A stretch of DNA of 64,000 nt from Argyresthia goedartella (lineage: Eukaryota > Arthropoda > Insecta > Lepidoptera > Argyresthiidae), in assembly GCA_949825045.1 (NCBI GenBank), contig OX463829.1, positions 5,394,001 through 5,458,000 of the forward strand, written 5' to 3'. The translations under genes and the position numbers were made by a program. This document shows, one piece after another, positions 57,427 to 64,000 of this stretch. The notes under the pieces were generated by a model. That model had not been told where the DNA came from. It worked only from the letters and a program-made list of their open reading frames with translations, and searched no databases. How positions within the stretch are numbered: the stretch's first letter is position 1; each line of letters begins with the position of its first letter.

Positions 57427-60040
57427 GAATTTGCGGCCCAACCATTTGTTGCCCCCCAACCGGAGACGGTGGTGTTACCGATCGCCTCTGTGCTTGTTTG
57501 GGATTTGGCGGGCAACCCAACATACGTTCGCGCCCTATTAGATTCTGGAGCTCAGGGCTGCATTGTATCGAATGATTTAGCAAAATGGTTGGGCCTCAAG
57601 GTAAATAGGTATAATAAATCAATACGGGGCGTGGGGAATGTTACGGTTACGAATGTAGTTGGTCAATCGGTGATCACGTTCTCTCCACGTTATGACATTT
57701 TGACAAAAACATCCGTGCAAGCTTTAGTAATGACGCATGTCATGGGCAGACACCCCTTGGTGAAGTTGAATCCGGCCGTTCGATTCCTGACATCAGGACT
57801 CAAGTTGGCGGATCCCGATTTTGACACTCCAGCCCCGGTCGACCTGCTACTGGGAGCAGACGTTCTGGGTAGGTTTCTGTTGTCGGATCGGCGAGTTCTT
57901 CAGCCGGACGGGTTGATTGCTGTGGATACTAAGTTTGGTCACGTGATCATGGGTCCGGCATTGCCAATGGTTAGGCCTGCCGAGTCAGATGGCATACTTA
58001 TTGGCTCAGCGTTGTCAGACGTTATCCAACGTTTCTGGGAGATAGAGGAACCTCCCACCGTTCGTCGAGTCGACGCAGACGAAGAAGAGTGCGAGTTGTT
58101 TTACCAGAATAGTACTGGTCGCCTTCGTTCTGGTCGTTTTGTAACTCGACTGCCTTTCAGGGCCGATCGACCGCCACTAGGAGAATCTAGGAAGATGGCT
58201 GAGACGAGATTGATGTCGATGGAGCGTAGGATGACAAGGGACGCCGTATTTAAACAAAAATATGTTGATTTCATGAGGGAGTATGAGTCGTTAGGACACA
58301 TGTCGGTATAGGGTGTGGACTGGAGATCTGAGGATCATTGTTTCCTTCCACACCATGCCGTCCTACGAACCCCTACCGGCAAGATTCGAGTTGTTTTTGA
58401 TGGGTCAGCACCTACCTCGAACGGGATGTCCCTGAATCAGTGTCTACATTCGGGACCCAAGTTGAGTCGTGATATTTCGGATATTCTCACGAGCTTTCGG
58501 AGGCACCAGATTGTATTTGTCGCAGACATTCGGATGATGTTTAGGCAAACGGTAATTCATCCGGCTGACAGAAGGTATCAGTTGATACTGTGGCGTGAGT
58601 CCACGGCCGAGCCAGTCAAGGTCTATGAGTTAAACACGAACACGTATGGGTTACGGTCTAGCCCGTATTTGGCGATGCGTACCCTGCGGGAGTTGGCGTC
58701 GCGTGACCGTGTGAGCTATCCTAGAGCCGCCGCTATCCTGGAGCAAGATTTGTACGTCGATGACGTCTGCACAGGGGCAGCCAGTGTAGAGGAAGCTCTG
58801 GACCGACGTGACGAGTTCATTCAATTGCTGGAACGAGGCGGCTATGAACTACGCAAGTGGATGTCCAACTCCCCTGAGTTGATGGCTGGTCTCCCAGATG
58901 AGTTTCAACAAGACCCGCACGTTTTTGAGAATCCTGACAACCCTAACATGTTGTCAGTGCTTGGAATTCAGTACCGGCCCGTCCATGATGAGTTTACCTA
59001 TCGGGTGGTTTTAGAAACACCGAAGGCCTGGACGAAGCGGTCAGTACTGTCAACGATTGCGAGAACGTTCGACCCGAATGGATGGATTTCTCCAGTCACC
59101 TTTGCTCTCAAATGTTTTATGCAAAGGCTATGGGCGGCTCAGTTGACCTGGGACACCCACCTCTCAGGTGATTTGTTGACTGATTGGACGCGAATGTTCA
59201 CCTCGCTATCGGACATAAATAATGTATCGCTGCCGAGGAAATTGGTCCCTGCTGGGGATTACAGGGCAACCCTTCACGGGTTTTGTGATGCCTCTGAACG
59301 AGGGTTTGCGGCAGCGGTTTATTTGCGAACCGTCACCTCCACCGGGGAGGTCGACGTGCGTTTGGTTTTGGCAAAAAGCAAGGTAGCGCCTATTCGGACA
59401 AGGATGACGATTCCAAAACTGGAACTGTCCGGGGCTGCTCTTTTGACCAAACTTTTGAATCACACTCTAACAGTGTTGCGTGGGTCAGTGGTTTTGGAGG
59501 ATACGGTGTACGCGTGGACGGACAGCCAGATTGTTTTGTGCTGGCTGAAGGCTTCGGTCCATAACTTAGAGGTTCTTGTTGCGAACCGTGTCTCCCAGAT
59601 TGTGTCGTCTGAGGTCCCACTGACCTGGAGACATGTACCAGGAGAATTGAACCCGTCTGATTGTGCATCCAGGGGATGTCGGGCTCCTGAACTCGTTAGA
59701 CACCATTTGTGGTGGGGACCACCCTGGCTTGCCAAGAGAGAATCGGACTGGCCCCACAGCCATGTAGTAGTATCTTCGGATCATGGCCCCAGAGCGGCTG
59801 TGCATGTTACCCAGAAGGCTGAGGACCCTGACGCCGGGTTTCTGCTGGACCGGTATAGCTCACTTGACAAGTTGATAAACGTGTCCACTTGGATTAGGAG
59901 ATTCGCTCGAAATTGTCGTACTCCTCGCGATCAGCGAACGTTGAACCCTATTCTGACTCCGGCAGAGCGAAACGAGTCGCTATTGAATTTGGTCCGGTTG
60001 GTACAGTCCTCGAAGTTTGGGGCAGAATTGGAGATTATAC
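57427..60040 (+). pseudogene. BEL II pol, with a nonsense codon and cut by a LINE
   Basis: In frame with gag past the TAG: EFAAQPFV, LPIASVLVWDL and the protease LLDSGAQGCIVSNDLAKWLG. The frame reaches HMSV and then a TAG at 58309-58311, where BEL I has TCG (S). It reopens with GVDWRSEDHCFLPHHAV into reverse transcriptase (VFDGSAPTSNGMSLNQC, LYVDDVCTG) and RNase H (GFCDASERGFAAAVYLR, YAWTDSQIVLCWLK). At 60040, inside the region between RNase H and integrase (SSKFGAELEII), the LINE interrupts it. It therefore has two defects of its own. RNase H carries CDAS where BEL I has CDTS. Confidence 0.9.
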
Positions 60041-60095
60041 TCATCAGTCTGCGCGCGCGCGTCATAGTGCGCGGGTGTCTGTTATCGCGATAACG

Positions 60096-61412
60096 ATGTC
60101 GTCGCCGAACATAGTGAAGTGCACGAATTGCAATATTGTCATCGACGAACTCCTGGCCTTCATGCAAAATAAGCAGGATGTTATGGATGAAAATAGCCTC
60201 ATCCAGATCTGTTCCTCGTCGTTCTCGGCCGAGGAGATAGTGCGCTCGAAGACGTTGCTGTTTGAATCTTTGCCAACGGACAAGAGAAAAATCAATCGTA
60301 AAGGCGACAACAAGCACCACCGCGACCTTCAGGACATGATCTCCGTGTTAAGGGTCACGAAGACCGACGAAGTGCCGCTTTTTGTTGCCCACAAGCTGGA
60401 GAAATTGCCCCCCGTGTTGTTCGATCATGTGGATGTGACTCCGCTTTTAAAGGATCTGCTCAAGATGAAGCAAGACCTAAATATTATAAAGGATAACTAT
60501 GCCACAAAAACAGAGATTGGTGAAATACGGGAGAATCTTCAGCATCTCAGGTCGGATTCCGTGGTGAATACGGATTTTGTCAATACTCGTCATCGTGGTG
60601 CTTATTTAGACAGCGGCCCCATGGGTCTGCTGTCAAACCAGTGTTTGTCCACGGACGATAAAGGTGCGCTTTTGCAACCGACTTGGCGGTCCATTTCGTA
60701 TCCCACAGCGTCCCCATTTTTTCAAAATGTTGAAAAAACCAGCAAAGGAGCCAAGGAAAATATCGTCCTACCCTCAAATAGCTCGCCAATCAGCGAGCCG
60801 TTGGTTTCATCACCACCGCCGCGTCGCGACCAGCCGGCCGCCAGCGCTGTGCCGCACGCACACATAGACAGCAGCAAGTCGGCGGCTATTCAATCCAGTT
60901 CGCCGCCTCAGACAATAGTCTCAACAGCTGATTGCCCTGTGGCTGTGGAAGGGGTAGCTACGTTTGCGGAGGCTGTCAAGTCATGTCCGCACGATGAAGG
61001 ATGGATGCAGGTGGTGAAGAAGAAGAAGAAATCCAAGTCGAGGTCTAAGAACCGTTTCTTGGGTCAGGCGGGGCAAGCAAATGTGGAACCCGACGGTTTG
61101 TTTAAGGCAGCCGATCCCAAAGTTCCTTTGTTTATCACCAATGATCACAATGATACGAAGACAAAGAATATTGCGGACTACATCTTCAGGAAGACGCAAG
61201 AAAAAGTATATTTACGACAAATTGACATACAGGGTGATGACTCAGAGCACAAAGCATTCAAGATGTATGTAAACAGAAATAAACTCCCGTTATTCAACGA
61301 TGTCCACTTGTGGCCCAAGAGAATTTATTTCCGACGCTTTGTTCATTCCAAGTACAAAGTAATAGACAGGGACATTGGTGTGTCTGCTGGTACGAAGCCT
61401 ATCACATCTTAA
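60096..61412 (+). CDS. LINE ORF1 (438 residues)
   Basis: It starts at ATG 60096 (MSSPNIVKCTNCNIVIDELL); an upstream in-frame stretch belongs to BEL II and is not used. The N-terminus has a CxxC (CTNC) and a helical region (SFSAEEIVRSKTLLFESLP). Then come KLEKLPPVLFDHVDVTPLLK and a helical coil (LLKMKQDLNIIKDNYATKTE), a low-complexity serine/proline middle, EGWMQVVKKKKKSKSRSKNR, a strongly basic patch suited to RNA binding, and a folded C-terminus (KVYLRQIDIQGDDSEHKAF, then FNDVHLWPKRIYFRRFV). The FDHVDVT block and the C-terminus are shared with the fragment at 34184-35337. By analogy it coats the element RNA. No retroviral-type zinc knuckle is seen. Confidence 0.85.
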   Translation: MSSPNIVKCTNCNIVIDELLAFMQNKQDVMDENSLIQICSSSFSAEEIVRSKTLLFESLPTDKRKINRKGDNKHHRDLQDMISVLRVTKTDEVPLFVAHKLEKLPPVLFDHVDVTPLLKDLLKMKQDLNIIKDNYATKTEIGEIRENLQHLRSDSVVNTDFVNTRHRGAYLDSGPMGLLSNQCLSTDDKGALLQPTWRSISYPTASPFFQNVEKTSKGAKENIVLPSNSSPISEPLVSSPPPRRDQPAASAVPHAHIDSSKSAAIQSSSPPQTIVSTADCPVAVEGVATFAEAVKSCPHDEGWMQVVKKKKKSKSRSKNRFLGQAGQANVEPDGLFKAADPKVPLFITNDHNDTKTKNIADYIFRKTQEKVYLRQIDIQGDDSEHKAFKMYVNRNKLPLFNDVHLWPKRIYFRRFVHSKYKVIDRDIGVSAGTKPITS

Positions 61413-64000
61413 ATGTCTAGTACACCCTGTACATACCAATGCAAACTGACCAGCTTTAATTGTAAAAGCGTAAAAACTTCCGTAAACTGTGTGAGAAGAT
61501 TATGTCAAACATCAGACATTGTCGCGCTGCAGGAAACCTGGCTTCTTCCTCACGACATTCCTTCACTAGGCAACATAGATAGTGACTTCGCCTACTTCGG
61601 GAAATCAGCTGTAGACACTTCGGCGGGCATTCTTCGTGGCAGGCCATACGGAGGTGTCGCGTTGTTGTGGAAAAAGTCGCTTTTTCCCTCGGTATCTGTT
61701 ATAACCTGTGATAGTGAGCGGGTCGCCGCAATCAAAATAGTGATCCAAGATCGTTCTATAGTTGTGTTTTCCGTGTACATGCCTACTGACAAGGCCGAGA
61801 ACCTTGCTGTGTTTACGTCGTGTTTGAGTGAGATTCTGGCAATAATTGAGGTAAACAATGCGGACACCGTGTTTATCCTCGGGGATTTTAATGCGCATCC
61901 AGGTGAGCCTTTTTTTAATGAACTTATTGACTTTTGTACAGAGCAGTCATGGTCTACGGTGGACGTGGAACTGTTGCCAACGGACTCGTACACGTTTGTA
62001 AGTGAAGCACACGGGTGCAAAAGATGGTTGGACCATACAATAGTGACTAGTGCCGCGCGTCAGACTGTACTCAGTGCCAGTATACTTTATGATAGTTACC
62101 CGTCAGACCACATACCTATACAACTTGAATGTAACTTTAGTTTAGTTAAACCAAAATTACCTACCATTCTTTCTAGTTATAATAAGGTGAAGTGGGGTGT
62201 TCGGGACTCGGATCAAATTATGAAATATCAAGACTTTTGTAATTCTAAGCTGAAAAATGTTGACTTTCCGACTGAATGTATTCACTGTGCTGATTCATAT
62301 TGTTCAGACTTACATCATAAGCAAGTTTTAGATAAGTTGTATGCAAGTATTGTTGGTATACTGGTTGAAGGAGCTAGTGTCAGTTATCGTGACCTACCAG
62401 GCAAAAGGCGTAAATATATTGCTGGCTGGAACAGACACGTAGCAGACGCTCACAGGCGGGCCCGTCTCTGTTTTCAGACATGGAATTTGTACGGGAAACC
62501 CAGTTTTGGTCTAATTTATCAGGAAATGTGTGAGTCCAGAAAATTGTTTAAAAATAAATTAAAATGGTGTCAGAATAACGAGCAACAAATTAAAATGGAT
62601 ATTATTGCAAAACACCATAGGGACAAAAACTTTTCAAAATTTTGGAAGTCTACTAATAAATTAAATCCGAAGGCGAGTCTTCCTGTGAGCGTGGCTGGCG
62701 TGCATGATCCGACCGATATAGCGGAGGCCTTTCGCACTCACTTCAAAGTGGAATCGCCTTTAGGAGCAGCGTCCTCGCGCGTGCCCGATGCTGCGGAAGT
62801 GGGGCTCACCGGGGATCTTAATGTTAGGTTCACTGCTAAAGAGGTTCAAACAGTGATTAAAAATATGGTTCGAGGAAAATCCCCTGGACACGACAACCTC
62901 AGCATCGAGCACTTGCAGCATGCTGGGTTCCATGTAGGTAGGGTACTAGCGATGTTTTTTAGTCTGTGTATAAGTCACTCTTACTTGCCTAATGAACTTA
63001 TGTACACGCTGGTTATTCCAATTGTCAAAAACAAAACTGGAGATGCTTCTGATTTAAATAACTATAGGCCCATCTCTTTGGCAACGGTCGTTGCAAAAGT
63101 GCTGGACAGTTTGCTTGATAAACAGTTAGATAGGCACTTGACATTGAATGACCATCAGTTCGGGTTCCGGTGCGGACTCTCAACGGAAAGTGCTATCTTC
63201 TGTCTCAAGCAGACTGTTCAGTACTATACCGCCAGGAATACGCCAGTTTTTTCATGTTTCTTAGACTTGTCTAAAGCATTTGATTTAGTCAACTATAACA
63301 TACTCTGGGCGAAAATGCGGAATGAAACGAGTGTACCGCCAGAAATAACACGTTTGTTTGGATTCTGGTACAGTAACCAAAACAATTGTGTCAGGTGGGC
63401 GGGGTCATGCTCTGGTGCATACAGACTGGACTGTGGTGTGAGACAAGGGGGGCTCACTTCTCCTAAACTTTTTAATTTGTATGTAAATGACCTGATCGAG
63501 GAGCTCAGTAGCACTAGAGTTGGATGTCATATAGACGGACAAAATATTAATAACATCTCTTATGCTGACGATATGGTGTTGCTGAGCCCATCGGTCGGTG
63601 CGCTATGTGCACTGTTGCGTATTTGTGAGTCCTATGCGGAGGCCCATGGGCTCAGGTACAACGCGAAAAAGAGTGAGCTAATGGTTTTCAAGTCAGGCAC
63701 GAGAACATACTCTGACCTGCCTCCAGTCTACATTAATAATTCTCCTCTGAACAGGGTTAAGAAGTTCAAGTACCTGGGCCACTGGGTCACCGATGACCTC
63801 AAAGATGTCTGTGACATTGAGAGGGAGCGTAGGGCGCTGGCTGTTCGCTGTAACATGCTGGCTCGCAGGTTCGCTCGTTGTAGTAAAGAATCAAAATTAA
63901 CATTGTTCAGGGCATACTGCCAGTCTTACTACACGTGCAGCCTGTGGGTCAACTATACGCAGGGTGCATACAGCGCCCTACGTATTCAGTACAACAATGC
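61413..64000 (+). CDS. LINE ORF2: endonuclease-reverse transcriptase (open, incomplete at window end)
   Basis: ATG at 61413-61415 directly follows the ORF1 stop (TAAATG), which suggests stop-restart translation. Read codon by codon, no stop occurs up to 64000 (about 862 residues). The endonuclease has FNCKSV, the catalytic LQETW, LGDFNAHP near 155 and SDHIPIQLE near 231. The RT has DLNNYRPISLATVVAKVLDS, HQFGFRCGLSTESAIF, the first catalytic aspartate in FLDLSKAFDLVNY near 617, CGVRQGGLTSPKLFNLYVND, and the catalytic ISYADDMVLL near 717. The thumb follows (FKYLGHWVTDDL). All key residues are present, so unlike the LINE at 5390-9948 this one could still be active if its hidden 3' end is intact. 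Confidence 0.88.
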   Translation, partial: MSSTPCTYQCKLTSFNCKSVKTSVNCVRRLCQTSDIVALQETWLLPHDIPSLGNIDSDFAYFGKSAVDTSAGILRGRPYGGVALLWKKSLFPSVSVITCDSERVAAIKIVIQDRSIVVFSVYMPTDKAENLAVFTSCLSEILAIIEVNNADTVFILGDFNAHPGEPFFNELIDFCTEQSWSTVDVELLPTDSYTFVSEAHGCKRWLDHTIVTSAARQTVLSASILYDSYPSDHIPIQLECNFSLVKPKLPTILSSYNKVKWGVRDSDQIMKYQDFCNSKLKNVDFPTECIHCADSYCSDLHHKQVLDKLYASIVGILVEGASVSYRDLPGKRRKYIAGWNRHVADAHRRARLCFQTWNLYGKPSFGLIYQEMCESRKLFKNKLKWCQNNEQQIKMDIIAKHHRDKNFSKFWKSTNKLNPKASLPVSVAGVHDPTDIAEAFRTHFKVESPLGAASSRVPDAAEVGLTGDLNVRFTAKEVQTVIKNMVRGKSPGHDNLSIEHLQHAGFHVGRVLAMFFSLCISHSYLPNELMYTLVIPIVKNKTGDASDLNNYRPISLATVVAKVLDSLLDKQLDRHLTLNDHQFGFRCGLSTESAIFCLKQTVQYYTARNTPVFSCFLDLSKAFDLVNYNILWAKMRNETSVPPEITRLFGFWYSNQNNCVRWAGSCSGAYRLDCGVRQGGLTSPKLFNLYVNDLIEELSSTRVGCHIDGQNINNISYADDMVLLSPSVGALCALLRICESYAEAHGLRYNAKKSELMVFKSGTRTYSDLPPVYINNSPLNRVKKFKYLGHWVTDDLKDVCDIERERRALAVRCNMLARRFARCSKESKLTLFRAYCQSYYTCSLWVNYTQGAYSALRIQYNN

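Larger units (their letters stand above)
54619..60040 (+). mobile_element. BEL/Pao retrotransposon II (5' part; interrupted by a LINE)
   Basis: Same family as BEL I. Its 5' LTR is 54619-55164 (546 bp), about 100 bases longer than in BEL I owing to an insertion around 54745-54845. A leader, an intact gag, a protease and most of RT/RNase H follow. Identity with BEL I ends at GAGATTATAC (60031-60040), where a LINE begins. The 3' end and 3' LTR are outside the window. It lies in the pecanex intron upstream of the exon at 54211-54380 and in antisense to the gene. Confidence 0.92.
60041..64000 (+). mobile_element. L2/Rex-like LINE, 5' complete, running off the window
   Basis: It starts after GAGATTATAC with TCATCAGTCTGCGCGCGCGC. 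It has a 55-base leader, ORF1 (60096-61412) and ORF2 (61413 on), the two joined as TAAATG. ORF2 has no stop in the window. The 5' end seems full length because ORF1 begins with its own ATG. The clade is uncertain: the RT motifs (VRQGGLTSPKLFNLYVN, YADD) suggest the CR1/L2/Rex side of the Jockey group. A relative of its ORF1 lies in the Gypsy element at 34184-35337. Confidence 0.88.

Overview
The window is animal nuclear DNA and most likely from a moth or butterfly. It has AT-rich non-coding DNA, split genes with GT/AG introns, and many nested insect retrotransposons (CR1/Jockey-like and L2/Rex-like LINEs, BEL/Pao, Ty3/Gypsy and Ty1/Copia). It also carries short interspersed repeats of a type I associate with Lepidoptera. 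No species can be named from the sequence alone.

Host genes. Only two host genes are recognisable, and neither shows up as a long open reading frame because both are split into short exons. At the left edge (55-186, + strand) is the last exon of a mitochondrial-type thioredoxin (TXN2-like). Converging on it from the right is the 3' part of a pecanex gene on the minus strand. Its exons, in gene order, are 54380-54211, 52856-52778 (one member of a five-unit array of exon copies), 38114-37962, 32206-32067, 28186-27760 and 26809-26669, the last ending in a stop codon. Splice sites and intron phases agree across this chain. The last two exons occur again at 17229-16803 and 15844-15704.

Layout. 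1-3483: thioredoxin exon, then repeats. 3484-19012 and 19013-30221: two nearly identical copies of an ~11 kb segment. Each holds a MITE, a 36-bp minisatellite, the intergenic DNA, the two last pecanex exons and a ~70-bp satellite. Copy 1 alone carries a CR1/Jockey-like LINE (5390-9948), and copy 2 keeps the empty target site. 30222-33790: small repeats, a SINE, a MITE, a tyrosine-recombinase-like fragment and one pecanex exon. 33794-37002: an internally deleted Gypsy element whose gag holds a LINE fragment. 38972-50733: a BEL/Pao element with a 5-bp target duplication, interrupted inside its protease by a nearly intact Copia element (41813-46561) in the opposite orientation. 52.6-54.4 kb: the exon array and another pecanex exon. 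54619 to the end: a second BEL/Pao element cut by a LINE whose ORF2 is still open at the window edge.

Work together. The TEs sit in pecanex introns or in the intergenic space and do not form a pathway with the host genes. The main points of interest are the tandem duplication of the pecanex 3' end (real, or two haplotypes joined in assembly), the tandem exon array with only one phase-compatible open copy, and an in-frame UAG between gag and pol in both BEL copies.
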